In this document: positions 8,356 through 22,845 of the stretch, piece by piece | Layout of the letters: every line of letters starts with the position of its first letter | How positions within the stretch are numbered: the stretch's first letter is position 1 | NCBI GenBank assembly: GCA_036675345.1 | Contig: JAKFFE010000043.1 | Span: forward strand, 31,485-95,484 | Length of the DNA: 64,000 bases | Source of the DNA: JALYOC01 sp036675345 | Lineage (GTDB): Bacteria > Myxococcota > Myxococcia > Myxococcales > Myxococcaceae | Reading direction: 5' to 3' | Notes under the pieces: generated by a model | Told to the model about the DNA's origin: nothing | Database searches by the model: none | What the model saw: only the letters and a program-made list of their open reading frames with translations | Program-made: the position numbers and the translations under genes

Positions 8356-8381
8356 CCGGGCGAACAGGAAGTGGTGCCCGG
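8356..8381. terminator. Hairpin between convergent genes
   Basis: CCGGGC and GCCCGG make a perfect 6-bp stem around a 14-nt loop in the 35-bp gap between the CapA-like gene and the converging sensor kinase. There is no T-tract, so bidirectional termination is only suggested by position. Confidence 0.35.
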
Positions 8382-8388
8382 TGTTGGC

Positions 8389-9986
8389 TCAGCTCCGGGC
8401 GTGGTGGCGCGGGATCCGAACATGGAAGGCGCTGCCCTTGCCCGCCTCGCCCGGGGACTCCACCCACATCTGACCGCCGTGCTGGGCGACGATCCCGTGG
8501 GAGATGGTCAGCCCCAGCCCCAGCCCGCCGTAGCGGGAGCCATGGGCGCGGCCGAACCGTTCGAAGATCAGCTCCTGCTTCTCCTTGGGGATGCCCACCC
8601 CGGAGTCGGAGACCGAGAGGTGGACGTTGTCCCCCTCCAGCTCCGCGAGCACCTTCACCGCACCGCCGTCGGGCGAGTAGCGGACCGCGTTGGAGAGCAG
8701 GTTCACCACCACCTGCTCGATGCGGGAGCGGTCCCCCTCCACCGCCAGGCTGTCGGGGACCTTCACCTGGATCGGGTGGTTCTGGGAGAGAGGCTGGGTC
8801 CGTTCGGCGACCTCGTGCAGCAGCTGCCCCAGATCGAACTGCTCCAGCTCCAGCGCCAGCCGTCCGGCCTGCAGCCGGCTGACGTCCAGCAGATCCTCGA
8901 CCAGCTTCGCCATCCGGTCGATCTGCTTCATGATGATCCGCAGCGCCTTGCCCGGCCCCGGCTGGTCGGTCTGCTCGCCCAGCCGCATCAACGCCAGGTG
9001 GGCATGTCCCTTGGCCGCCTGCAGCGGGGTGCGCAGCTCGTGGGAGGCGGCGGCCAAGAAGGAGTCCTTGGCCTCGTTGGCCGCCCGCAGCGCCTCTTCC
9101 GCCTGCTTGCGATCGTCGAAGTCGGTGGCGGTGACGATCCAGCCCACCACCTGCCCTCCCTCGTCCAGCTCCGGGACCCCGGAGAGCAGGTACCAGCGGT
9201 AGGTCCCACCCACCCGGGACCGCAGGCGGTACTGGCCCTCGAACAGCCGGGCGCCCCGGGCCGCGCTCTTCCAGGCCTCGTCCAGGGTGCCGCGCTCGTC
9301 GGGGTGCACCGGGATTCCCACCCGGGCGCTCTCCTCGTCCAGCTGGCGGGCCGCCTCGTTGGCATAGTCCACCCCACCGTCGGGACGCAGCACCCACACG
9401 CAGTGGGGCATGGAGTCGATCACCCCCCGGTAGCGCCGCTCGCTGCGCCGCTCGAGGTCGCCCAGCTCCTTCTCCCGGAGCATCGCCTCCTGACGCTTGA
9501 TCTGTTCGCCCTTGCGGAACAGGTCCACGAACACCGTGACCTTGGAGCGCAGGATCTCCGGGTCGAACGGCTTGAGCAGATAGTCCACCGCGCCGTGGGC
9601 GTAGCCCTTGAATACGTGCGCCGCGTCGCGGGAGAGCGCGGTGAGGAAGATGATCGGGATGTGCCGGGTGCGGGGGCGTTCCTTGATGATGGTGGCGGTG
9701 CGAAAGCCGTCCAGCCCCGGCATCTGCACGTCCATCAAGATGACCGCGTACTCCTCCTTGAGCAGCCGCCGCAGCGCCTCCTCACCGGAGGTGGCCTCCA
9801 CCACCGGCTGCCCCAGCGGTTCGAGGATTCCCCGCAGCGCCAGCAGGTTGGCCGGGTGGTCGTCCACGATCAGGATCGGCGCGGCGATCGCCTCCATCCC
9901 CGAGGCCCGCGCGGAGGTCACGCCCCCGGCGGGAGTGGGCGCGTCTGGGCGCGTCTCCTCCTCTTTCCCTGCCGATCCCGTGTTCA

Positions 9987-9990
<4 letters not shown>
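8389..9990 (-). CDS. Receiver-PAS-histidine kinase
   Basis: This 533-residue cytosolic signalling protein has an N-terminal receiver (about 37-155; phospho-acceptor Asp87 in ILMDVQM, conserved Lys140 in LLKPF). A PAS domain follows (about 185-295), then HisKA with His317 in SHELRTPL, and HATPase_c with N (NLLSNAVRYS), G1 (DSGVGIP) and G2 (GGLGLGL) boxes. There are no membrane helices. The ATG overlaps the stop of the upstream HAMP kinase as ATGATGA, so it is translationally coupled to that gene. The likely relay is from the HAMP-kinase receivers to this receiver, or the reverse. A longer start in the same frame exists but would run into the HAMP kinase coding region. Confidence 0.92.
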
Positions 9991-15833
<5,843 letters not shown>

Positions 15834-15838
15834 TCGAG

Positions 15839-15845
15839 ACCTCCT
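15839..15845 (-). promoter_or_regulatory. Strong ribosome site deciding a TTG start
   Basis: AGGAGGT on the minus strand lies 5 nt before the TTG at 15833. No ATG or GTG with a comparable site exists near the start of the HAMP kinase, so this site fixes the N-terminus. Confidence 0.75.
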
Positions 15846-16031
15846 GGTCCTATCCGTGATCAACCTGTCCCCTGGGGCCTTCCGTTCCCACCCGGCCTTG
15901 CTCCCCTGGCTCCAGGGCAGCCAGCCAGGCAAGGGACGACGCAAGTGCGCGAGCTTCGGGTGTTTTCTTGACCGGGGATCGAATCGAGCGACAGTGCGCT
16001 ACAGGGAGGTAGCGTCCTGGATCTGTCGAAC

Positions 16032-16487
16032 GTGGAGATGGAGTGCCGGGCCTGTGGGGTGGCGATGACGCCGCACTCTGGAGGCGGGGGCACCATGCAG
16101 TACTTCCGCTGTCCCCGGTGCCGCCGGTGGATCTCCTCGACCTATTCGGACGTGCTGCGCTCGGACTCCAAGTTCCAGGCGCGTCCGGTGGGCTCCCAGC
16201 AGAAGCCGGCCGCCGACTTCGAGGCGGTCAAGTCCCGGCTGGAGCGGTGGCTGTCCTCGCTGGATGACCAGGATCCCTACCGGTTGCTGGGGGTCTCCCC
16301 GGTGGACTCGGATGTCCAGATCAAGACCCGCTACCGGGAGCTGGCGATGGCGTCCCACCCGGACCGCGGCGGGGACGCCGAGCGGATGCGGACCCTGAAC
16401 CTGGCCTACGAGCGGATCCTCTCCCACCGCGCCCGTCGTGCCAGCGAGCAGGCCCGGCAGCCCGCGCTGGTCGCCGTCGCCCCCTAA
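16032..16487 (+). CDS. Small J-domain protein with N-terminal zinc ribbon
   Basis: This 151-residue protein has two CxxC pairs (CRAC near residue 5, CPRC near residue 27), which look like a zinc ribbon. After a linker comes a C-terminal J domain (about 80-135) with the diagnostic SHPDRGGD. J domains stimulate DnaK ATPase, so this should be a specialised Hsp70 co-chaperone; it lacks the Gly/Phe and substrate domains of DnaJ. Either the GTG at 16032 or the ATG at 16038 could start it, since neither has a good ribosome site. It heads a forward run and is divergent from the HAMP kinase, with 198 bp between the two starts. Confidence 0.85.
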   Translation: MEMECRACGVAMTPHSGGGGTMQYFRCPRCRRWISSTYSDVLRSDSKFQARPVGSQQKPAADFEAVKSRLERWLSSLDDQDPYRLLGVSPVDSDVQIKTRYRELAMASHPDRGGDAERMRTLNLAYERILSHRARRASEQARQPALVAVAP

Positions 16488-16503
16488 CCGGGCCCCGCTG
16501 AGG

Positions 16504-16509
16504 TAGAAA
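16504..16509 (+). promoter_or_regulatory. Candidate -10 box before the HEAT gene
   Basis: TAGAAA lies exactly 6 nt before the GTG start, the same geometry as before the P450 and DivIVA genes. No clear -35 box is seen. Confidence 0.3.
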
Positions 16510-16515
16510 GCGGTC

Positions 16516-17010
16516 GTGCGCACCCTCCTCTCCTTGTTCTGTGCAGTGGGTCTCTCCCAGGTCGCCTGGGCCCAGCAGCCCGCAACGGCTGCCACCTCGG
16601 AGGACGCCGCCCTGCTGCGCGCGATCCTGGCCGCCTACGAGCCTGCCCCCGAGGAGATCCGGGTCCTGGCAGTGGAGGATCTGGGGCTGCTGGGCGATCC
16701 GCGGGTGATCAACCTGCTGGCCGACTTCGCCCTCGATCCGTATCCGGCGGTGCAGCTGGCGGCGGTGCGCGCCCTGCGCAGCTACCAGCACCCGCGCGCG
16801 GAGGAGATCCTGGCCAACCTGATCCGGCATCCCCGCCCCGGCGAGGCGGTGAAGCTGGCCGCCCTGGAGGGCCTGGCCTTCCAGCGCACCCGCACTTCGC
16901 AGATCCTGCTGGAGAGCATCCAGGCGGACTCCCGCCACGGGGTGCGCCTGCAGACCTTCGCCCGGGAGCTCCTCTCCCGCGGCGCTTCCCCCGCCGCCTC
17001 CCCCAAGTAA
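16516..17010 (+). CDS. Exported HEAT-repeat protein
   Basis: This 164-residue protein begins with a signal peptide (MRTLLSLFCAVGLSQVAWA, probable cleavage before QQP). The mature part contains three or so HEAT-like helical hairpins, with motifs such as LAVEDLGLLGDPRVINLLADFA and VQLAAVRALRSYQHPRA. It should be periplasmic and act in protein-protein contact; no catalytic motif is present. It starts with GTG, 28 nt after the J-domain stop, and ends 4 nt before proC. Function unknown. Confidence 0.75.
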   Translation: MRTLLSLFCAVGLSQVAWAQQPATAATSEDAALLRAILAAYEPAPEEIRVLAVEDLGLLGDPRVINLLADFALDPYPAVQLAAVRALRSYQHPRAEEILANLIRHPRPGEAVKLAALEGLAFQRTRTSQILLESIQADSRHGVRLQTFARELLSRGASPAASPK

Positions 17011-17014
17011 CCCC

Positions 17015-17842
17015 ATGCTCAAGAAGAAGATCGCGTTCATTGGCACCGGCAACATGGCGGAGGCCCTGATCAAGGGGCTGCTGCGCGCCGAGCAGGCGCT
17101 GCCGGGGGAGATCACCGCCACCTTCCGCCGCGGCGAGCGGATGGAGGAATTCAAGAAGGGCTATCCGGTCAACGTCACCACCGACAACATGCGCGCGGCC
17201 CAGGAGGCCGACGTGGTGGTGCTGGCGGTCAAGCCCCAGGTGATGGGCAAGGTCCTGGTCCAGATCGCTCCGGCGATTGATCACTCCAAGCTGGTGATCT
17301 CGGTGGCGGCCGGAGTTCCGATCGCCGCGCTGGAGCGGAAGCTGGGCGCCGGCGCGCGGATCGTCCGCGCCATGCCCAACACCCCCTCCCTGGTCGGTTC
17401 TGGCGCCTGCGCGCTGGCCCCCGGCGAGCACGCCACCCAGGAGGACCTGGACACGGCCAGCGCCATCTTCCAGTCGGTGGGGATCACCACCGTGCTGGAG
17501 GAGAGCCTGCTGGACGCGGTCACCGGACTCTCCGGCAGCGGCCCGGCCTACGTGTTCTTGATGATCGAGGCCCTCTCCGACGCCGGGGTGAAGGTCGGCC
17601 TGCCCCGCTACACCGCGCTGAAGCTGGCGGCGCAGACTGTGTTCGGCAGCGCGCAGCTGCTGATCGAGACCGGGTCCCATCCCGGACAGCTCAAGGATCA
17701 GGTCACCTCCCCGGGAGGGACCGCGATCGCCGGGCTGCACACCCTGGAGGCCGGGGGACTGCGCACCACCCTGATCAACGCGGTGGAGGCGGCCACCAAG
17801 CGCGCTCGCGAGCTGGGCGAGCAGTTCCTGGAGAAGAACTAG
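17015..17842 (+). CDS. proC: Pyrroline-5-carboxylate reductase
   Basis: This 275-residue NAD(P)H-dependent enzyme makes the last step of proline synthesis, reducing pyrroline-5-carboxylate to proline in the cytoplasm. The Rossmann motif FIGTGNMAEALIKGLL is at the N-terminus, AVKPQVM near 75, RAMPNTPSLVG near 115, and the C-terminal P5CR signature spans GLSGSGPAYVF to TSPGGTAIAGLHTLE. Length is normal for the family. It begins 4 nt after the HEAT gene, so the two are very likely co-transcribed. proC beside divIVA and yggU is a neighbourhood found in many bacteria. Confidence 0.96.
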   Translation: MLKKKIAFIGTGNMAEALIKGLLRAEQALPGEITATFRRGERMEEFKKGYPVNVTTDNMRAAQEADVVVLAVKPQVMGKVLVQIAPAIDHSKLVISVAAGVPIAALERKLGAGARIVRAMPNTPSLVGSGACALAPGEHATQEDLDTASAIFQSVGITTVLEESLLDAVTGLSGSGPAYVFLMIEALSDAGVKVGLPRYTALKLAAQTVFGSAQLLIETGSHPGQLKDQVTSPGGTAIAGLHTLEAGGLRTTLINAVEAATKRARELGEQFLEKN

Positions 17843-17967
17843 CCGGGCGTCGACGCGCACACTGCGGACGGTGTCCCGCCCTTTCGCGAGTAGCGGTCCG
17901 GAATAGTCGCCTGGGACTGCAAGGCGAGCGAATTGCACGATCGGCTGGGAACCGCCTGGAGGTGCGT

Positions 17968-19398
17968 ATGTCGTTTCGCGGTCTGGCGCTGACAGCGCTG
18001 CCGTTGTGGGTGATTGGCTGCGTGACCGCAGGGCCGATGCCGGGCGCGACGTTCACCACGTCCACCGCGGATCCGCGCGCCCAGGTGGAGGTGAGCGCCG
18101 CGCTCTCCCCGGGCTACTTCGTCACCGACGCGGTCGTCCCGCTGGGAGAAGAGCGCGCGTCCTACGGCACCGTCCTCCCGCAGCTCTCCGGGTTCGTGGA
18201 TCCGGGCCGGCTGCTGGGGGACCTGGGCGTTTCGATCGGCGCCCGCGTGGTGGGCGGGGCGGCCGGATACCTGGAGCCGATGGTGCGCTATCGGCGCTCC
18301 TTCGGCGAGGAGCGCCGCTTCGGTCTGGCGCTCACCGCGGGCGGCGCCTACGGCCACTACAGCGATCCGGAGCGGCCGCCGCTGGAGCTGTCGCTGATCA
18401 AGGGCACGTTGGAGGCGGCAGGCGATCTGCGGTTGACCTCGCCCTCCTGGGTCGAGCTCCATGCGATCGGCGGTGGCGCGCTCACGGTGCTGGCCGCGGA
18501 CGGAAAGTGGTGCGCCAGCCCGGAGTCCGGCCTGGCCGGCGCGTGTCCCACCGAGCCGCGGACGGCGCCGCTGCTGGTCGGGACCGCCTCGGCACTGGGG
18601 CTGTTCCCGGCGGCGTACGCGGGGCTGGCGGTGGATCTTGGACGGACCTGGACCGGGATCTTCCACCTGGTGCGGCTGTCCGCGATTCTCGCGGGTGGCA
18701 ACCTCCCCCAGGTCTCCGCGCTCCCGCAGACCACGCTGAGCGCAGACACCGAGGTCGCCGCCGCCACCGCTCCCCGGGCCTGGTGGGGCATGTGGGGGCT
18801 GTCGCTGACCGTTGCGCTGGGTCAGGGAGCACCGGCGCGCGACGAGCAGGTGGCGCCCACCGGCCCCTCCGCGCCTACTCCCCAAACGCCGGGGACAATC
18901 CGTGGGCGGGTGCTGGCGGGCCAGACGCCGGTGGCCGGGGGGGTGGTGCGTTCGAAGGGCGGTGCGCAGACCACCACCGGTCCCGACGGGGGGTTCGAGT
19001 TGCCAGCCGAGGGCCCGGGGGTGGTCGAACTGGAGGTCGCCAAGGCCGGGTTCCTGGTCGCCACCGAGGCGGTCCATGTCCCCCCCGGCGGCCAGGCGGA
19101 GCTGTCGGTCCGGCTGGAGCGGGCGGTCCTTCCCCCGCCGGCCACGGTCCGCGGAGAGGTCCGCAGCGGAGGCCAGCCGGCCCGGGGGGTGAGCGTGGCG
19201 GTGCTGGGGGACCTGGCCCCGCAACGCACCGAGGTCCGCACCGATGACGAGGGCCGCTTCGAGCTGCACGTGCCCCAGGGCGATTACCGGCTGCAGTTCA
19301 CCGGAGCGCGGTACGTGCGGCAGGTGAAGGCCCTGAGCGTCGAGAGCGGGCAGCAGGCGCTCTTCTTCGTGGAGCTGGCTCCGGTGGCTGACCCATAG
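17968..19398 (+). CDS. Lipoprotein with two carboxypeptidase-regulatory-like domains
   Basis: The start is the ATG at 17968, because GGAGGT ends 4 nt before it; an earlier GTG lies inside that site. The 476-residue protein has a signal sequence with lipobox VIGC (Cys18). The N-terminal 250 residues are rich in alternating hydrophobic strands and glycine (for example VGGAAGYLEPMVRYRRSFG), like an outer-membrane beta-barrel or a beta-sandwich. Two CarboxypepD_reg-type beta-sandwich repeats follow a Pro/Thr linker: GTIRGRVLAGQTPVAGGVV and ATVRGEVRSGGQPARGVSV, each with a DGGFELP- or DEGRFELH-type turn. It is probably envelope-bound. Role unknown. Confidence 0.7.
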   Translation: MSFRGLALTALPLWVIGCVTAGPMPGATFTTSTADPRAQVEVSAALSPGYFVTDAVVPLGEERASYGTVLPQLSGFVDPGRLLGDLGVSIGARVVGGAAGYLEPMVRYRRSFGEERRFGLALTAGGAYGHYSDPERPPLELSLIKGTLEAAGDLRLTSPSWVELHAIGGGALTVLAADGKWCASPESGLAGACPTEPRTAPLLVGTASALGLFPAAYAGLAVDLGRTWTGIFHLVRLSAILAGGNLPQVSALPQTTLSADTEVAAATAPRAWWGMWGLSLTVALGQGAPARDEQVAPTGPSAPTPQTPGTIRGRVLAGQTPVAGGVVRSKGGAQTTTGPDGGFELPAEGPGVVELEVAKAGFLVATEAVHVPPGGQAELSVRLERAVLPPPATVRGEVRSGGQPARGVSVAVLGDLAPQRTEVRTDDEGRFELHVPQGDYRLQFTGARYVRQVKALSVESGQQALFFVELAPVADP

Positions 19399-19464
19399 CG
19401 GGGCCGGCAGGCAGCCAGACGCGGCCTGAAGGAGACGGTTCCTGGAGACGGTGCTCAACGTGGG

Positions 19465-19470
19465 TAGAAT
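19465..19470 (+). promoter_or_regulatory. Candidate -10 box for a leaderless divIVA transcript
   Basis: TAGAAT (five of six to TATAAT) lies 6 nt before the ATG. A weak -35 match (TGGAGA, 19443-19448) sits 16 bp upstream. There is no Shine-Dalgarno sequence. Together these suggest transcription starting on the start codon. Confidence 0.4.
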
Positions 19471-19476
19471 GGCGGC

Positions 19477-19998
19477 ATGAAGATCACCCCCCTGGACATC
19501 CGACAGAAGCGGTTCGGGAGCGCCTTTCGTGGCTACGCCCAGCGGGAGGTGGAGGCCTTCCTGGAGCTGGTGGCCGGAGAGTTCGAGGAGGTGGTGAAGG
19601 AGAACATCGCCCTCAAGGAGGAGCAGAAGCGCAGCTCTGCGAAGCTGGAGCTCCATCAGGAGCGCGAGCGCACCCTCCAGGAGACGATGGTCACCGCCCA
19701 GCGGATCAGCGAGGACATGAAGGTGGCCTCGAAGAAGGAGGCGGAGATCATCCTCGCGGACGCCGAGCACCAGGCGGAGAAGATCGTCCAGAGCGCCCAC
19801 CAGAAGCTGGTCCAGGTGGTGGAGGACATCAACGAGCTCAAGCGGCAGCGGCTGCAGTTCGAGTCCCAGGTCCGCTCGATCATCGACTCCCACCACAAGC
19901 TGCTGGAGTCCTTCTCCAGCCCCGGCTTCGCCGATCGCGACTGGGAGCGGGTGGAGGACAACGTGTCCTTCCTGTCCAAGAAGGCCTCCGAAGGCTGA
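19477..19998 (+). CDS. divIVA: DivIVA-domain protein
   Basis: This 173-residue, largely coiled-coil protein has the DivIVA membrane-binding start: MKITPLDIRQKRFGSAFRGY, then REVEAFLELV. DivIVA proteins gather at curved or polar membranes and organise division, growth or polarity. The coiled coil runs from about residue 30 to 150 (for example DAEHQAEKIVQSAHQK). It precedes yggU by 6 nt, and proC is nearby, an arrangement typical of DivIVA loci. It may also have its own promoter inside the preceding 78-bp gap. In myxobacteria its partner is not known from the sequence. Confidence 0.9.
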   Translation: MKITPLDIRQKRFGSAFRGYAQREVEAFLELVAGEFEEVVKENIALKEEQKRSSAKLELHQERERTLQETMVTAQRISEDMKVASKKEAEIILADAEHQAEKIVQSAHQKLVQVVEDINELKRQRLQFESQVRSIIDSHHKLLESFSSPGFADRDWERVEDNVSFLSKKASEG

Positions 19999-20004
19999 GT
20001 CCGG

Positions 20005-20289
20005 GTGCCGCCGTATCTGAAGGCCACCCCGGTCGGGATTGAGCTGGAGCTGGTGGTCCAGCCCCGGGCCTCCCGCTCCCGGCTGATCGGTGAGCACGAC
20101 GGCCGGCTGAAGGTCCAGATCGCCGCGCCCCCGGTGGAGGGAGAGGCGAACGCCGAGGTGATCGCGTTCTTCGCCGGGTTGTTCCACATCCCCAAGCGCC
20201 AGGTGGAGCTGGTCGCCGGCGAGGCCTCCAAGCGAAAGCGGATTCGGGTGGTCGGGGTCAGCCTGGAACGCGCGCTGGAGTTGCTGTGA
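20005..20289 (+). CDS. yggU: YggU/DUF167 family protein
   Basis: This 94-residue protein shows the DUF167 pattern: VQPRASRSRLIGEHDGRLKVQIAAPPVEGEAN in segments, then AFFAGLF and a basic VAGEASKRKRIRV. The family is a small alpha/beta fold of unknown biochemical role, frequently found beside proC, yggT and divIVA. It starts with GTG 6 nt after divIVA and should be in the same transcript. Confidence 0.88.
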   Translation: MPPYLKATPVGIELELVVQPRASRSRLIGEHDGRLKVQIAAPPVEGEANAEVIAFFAGLFHIPKRQVELVAGEASKRKRIRVVGVSLERALELL

Positions 20290-20402
20290 GCCGCTGACCG
20301 CCCGGCCGCCACACTCCGGGAAACCGGGAGCGCGGCGGGGCCCCCGTGTGCGACAGGGTGTGTGGGGCGTCCCTCCCGTCGTCTTGTTATGACTGGGCCG
20401 TC

Positions 20403-21482
20403 TTGCGGACCTGGCACCTCCTCTTGTCGGCGTTGTTGTTGCTCTCCGGTCCGGCGTGGGCCAACGGGCTGTCCTCCTCCCATGCACAGCAGCCGCCGGT
20501 GCCGCTGGTGCCCGCGCCCCGCCCGGAGATCGTCTCCGGGGAGCTGCGCACCGAACGCTTCCGGCTGCTCTACACCGAGAAGAGCAAGGGATCCGCGGAG
20601 CACCTCGCCCAGCGGATCGAAGAGGCCCGCACCGACTTTCGCAACGTCCTGGGGCGCGACTGGCCGGGGGAGATGGAGGTCCGGGTCGGCCTGGGGCGCG
20701 ACGAGCTGCAGGCCCTGGCGCTCCCGGGCAGCCAGCTGCCCACCTGGGCCGAGGCGCTGGCCTACCCTGCCCACGGGATCCTGCTGCTCAACGCCGCCTC
20801 CCTGGCCGGTCCGGAGGGGGACCAGGTGCTGCGCCATGAGCTGGCGCACGTGGCGCTGGGAAGGCTGGCCCAGGGCTGGCCCCGCTGGTTCCAGGAGGGC
20901 TTCGCGATGCACGTGGCCGGCGAGCGCCTCTCCGTCTCCCGCTACACCGCCCTCTTCCGCGCCATCCGCCTGGACCGGGTGTTTCCGTTCGAGGATCTGG
21001 AGACCCGCTGGCCGGATCGTCCCTCGGACGTGGAGATCGCCTACGCCCAGTCGGAGTCCTTCTTCGCCTACCTGCTGGACCGTCACGGCCCGGCCGGCTT
21101 CTCCCGGCTGCTGGACGCGATGGCCGCCGGCGAGGACTTCCGCGCCGCCTTCGCCACCGCCTTCAAGGTCACCTTCAACGACGAGGAGCGCACCTTCCGC
21201 GAGGGGCTGCCCCGCCGCTACGGGTGGCTGCCGATCACGGTCACCAGCTCGCTGCTGTGGATCGGCGCCGCCGGACTGTGCGTGGTCGCCTATTTGAGGG
21301 TCCGGGTGGTCAAGCGCCGGCGCCTGGAGGCGATGGAAGAGGAGGAGCTGGCCGAGGAGGCCGCGCGCCGGATCCTGGAGGCGGAGAGCCAGGAGCCCGC
21401 CGAGGAGCTCTCGTTGCCGACGGAGGAGGACCAGGTGCAGGAGGAGTCCGAGGCCCGTCCGCCCAAGGCGACCTTGCACTGA
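20403..21482 (+). CDS. Membrane-anchored HELAH metallopeptidase (gluzincin type)
   Basis: The protein has a signal peptide ending PAWA before NG. Its exported domain carries the zinc motif HELAH (in RHELAHVALG) and, 16 residues later, the third-ligand Glu in WFQEGFAMH. This is the peptidase MA/gluzincin pattern. A single membrane helix follows (SLLWIGAAGLCVVAYLRV), then an acidic cytosolic tail rich in Glu. So the protease faces the periplasm. The TTG at 20403 was chosen because it directly starts the signal peptide; a GTG at 20346 would add 19 residues. Substrate unknown. The gene converges with the GH123-like gene, 10 nt apart. Confidence 0.78.
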   Translation: MRTWHLLLSALLLLSGPAWANGLSSSHAQQPPVPLVPAPRPEIVSGELRTERFRLLYTEKSKGSAEHLAQRIEEARTDFRNVLGRDWPGEMEVRVGLGRDELQALALPGSQLPTWAEALAYPAHGILLLNAASLAGPEGDQVLRHELAHVALGRLAQGWPRWFQEGFAMHVAGERLSVSRYTALFRAIRLDRVFPFEDLETRWPDRPSDVEIAYAQSESFFAYLLDRHGPAGFSRLLDAMAAGEDFRAAFATAFKVTFNDEERTFREGLPRRYGWLPITVTSSLLWIGAAGLCVVAYLRVRVVKRRRLEAMEEEELAEEAARRILEAESQEPAEELSLPTEEDQVQEESEARPPKATLH

Positions 21483-21492
21483 CCTGGGGCGG

Positions 21493-22617
21493 TCAGCGCC
21501 TTCCCCGGCCCAACCGGCGCAGCAGCGCGCTGCGGGCGCTGGCGTAGGCGTCCGGATCATTGGAGCAGTGCCCGCCCGGAGGCGTCAGCCGCCGGCTCCA
21601 CCGGGCCACCTCCGCGCCCTGGCCCCGGCGCTGGGCCTCGGCGATCAAGGCGCGCATCTCCAGCGCGTCGCGGATCCGCAGCAGGCGGATGCTCTCCACC
21701 GGCGCGCCTCCGGGCCCCGCCTCCCCCGGATACCAGAGCGCGTCCTGGCGCCGCAGTGAACGGTCCAGTCCGTCGGCGCCCTCCCGGTACAGCAGCCAGT
21801 CCGCGCCATCCCGGAAGGACAGCCAGGCGATGGCGTACGCGCTGGTGCCCGGAGCCCCCAGCCCCAGACCGATCGCTCCGCGGTCCCCCACCGGGACCTG
21901 CCATCCGGTGCCCCCACCTCCCCCTTGCCCCCCGGAGAGCAGCCTCACTCCCGCGCGACGGGCGGAGAGCGCGTGCCCCGGGGTCCAGCCGCGCAGCTGC
22001 TCCGGGGTGAGCAGGACCTCCCCGCCTCCCAGCGGCAGGCTCAGCGGATGGACCGTCAGCCGGACCGGGACCTCGGTGGACTCACAACCGATGCGGGCCC
22101 GCACCGTGCCCCGGTACTCGCCGGCGGGCAGGTCCTCGGGCAGCTGGAACTCGATCCACAGGGGAAGGTTGCTGGACTCCGGCAGCCGGGGATCGCGCAG
22201 CTTCGAATGCTGCAGCGGCAGCGCGGCGTCGGCCAGGATCCGACCGTCGGCGGCGTGCTCGTAGCCCGCCCTCAGCACCCGGATGTTCTCCGGAGGAAGC
22301 ACCGCTCGCCCCCGGCGCAGCTCGGTGACTGTCAGCTCCAGGTCCACCCAGGGGCCGGCGGGTTGGAGGACCAGCCAGGCCCCCTCCCGCTCTCCCCGCG
22401 CGCCCTCCAGGATCACCCCCGGGGTCAGGTGGGACGCCACCCCGTGCTGCGGAACGTCCGTCCACCCTGGCGCGGTGTACGCCCGCAACAGGGCGGGATT
22501 GGCACAGGCCGCGGCCACCGCCATCCACGCCCACGCCGCGCCCAGGACCACTGCACCTCCCCCCAAGGAGAGCACAGCAACCGGTGTGCCTGCGTGGGTT
22601 CGTCCGCTGCCACACAC
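21493..22617 (-). CDS. Shortened GH123/DUF4091-like exported protein
   Basis: This 374-residue protein has an N-terminal hydrophobic signal or anchor (VLGAAWAWMAVAAACA). Then comes a beta-rich domain with LPEDLPAGEYRGTVRARI, as in the N-terminal part of DUF4091/glycoside hydrolase 123 proteins. The C-terminal part keeps the DUF4091 end pattern (ADWLLYREGADG, then ALWYPGE, then SIRLLRIRDALEMRALI). Full-length relatives are much longer; the central TIM-barrel with its catalytic Asp-Glu pair seems to be missing, replaced by a Gly-rich stretch. It may be a catalytically dead remnant or a carbohydrate-binding derivative. The GTG start is uncertain; a second GTG lies at 22575. Confidence 0.55.
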   Translation of the reverse strand: MCGSGRTHAGTPVAVLSLGGGAVVLGAAWAWMAVAAACANPALLRAYTAPGWTDVPQHGVASHLTPGVILEGARGEREGAWLVLQPAGPWVDLELTVTELRRGRAVLPPENIRVLRAGYEHAADGRILADAALPLQHSKLRDPRLPESSNLPLWIEFQLPEDLPAGEYRGTVRARIGCESTEVPVRLTVHPLSLPLGGGEVLLTPEQLRGWTPGHALSARRAGVRLLSGGQGGGGGTGWQVPVGDRGAIGLGLGAPGTSAYAIAWLSFRDGADWLLYREGADGLDRSLRRQDALWYPGEAGPGGAPVESIRLLRIRDALEMRALIAEAQRRGQGAEVARWSRRLTPPGGHCSNDPDAYASARSALLRRLGRGRR

Positions 22618-22845
22618 CGGGGGCGGGGCGGCGACGCGGCCCTACCGCGCCAGGGAACTTTCCTTCCTCCACCGGGAGCCTGGACGCCGGTCGGTCGGCG
22701 AGCTCCCCGTCAGCCACCGGACAGCGCGGTAACTCTTTCCGGCGCCTTCCACCCACAGTCCGTGCAACCGGCCGAAATCGCGACCGGGAGGGTTGGCCGG
22801 CCGATTGCTAGAGCCGGACCCGCGATGGAACCACGGGGGAGAACA

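Noticed and set aside
15858..15878. Second REP-like arm (CCTGTCCCCT)
   Set aside because: Only about ten bases match and there is no inverted partner.
15968..16005. Promoter with TTGACC upstream of the J-domain gene
   Set aside because: No acceptable -10 box occurs 16-18 bp downstream.
22618..22845. Small gene in the divergent gap before the RsbRD-like gene
   Set aside because: No frame there has a ribosome site or a recognisable protein pattern.
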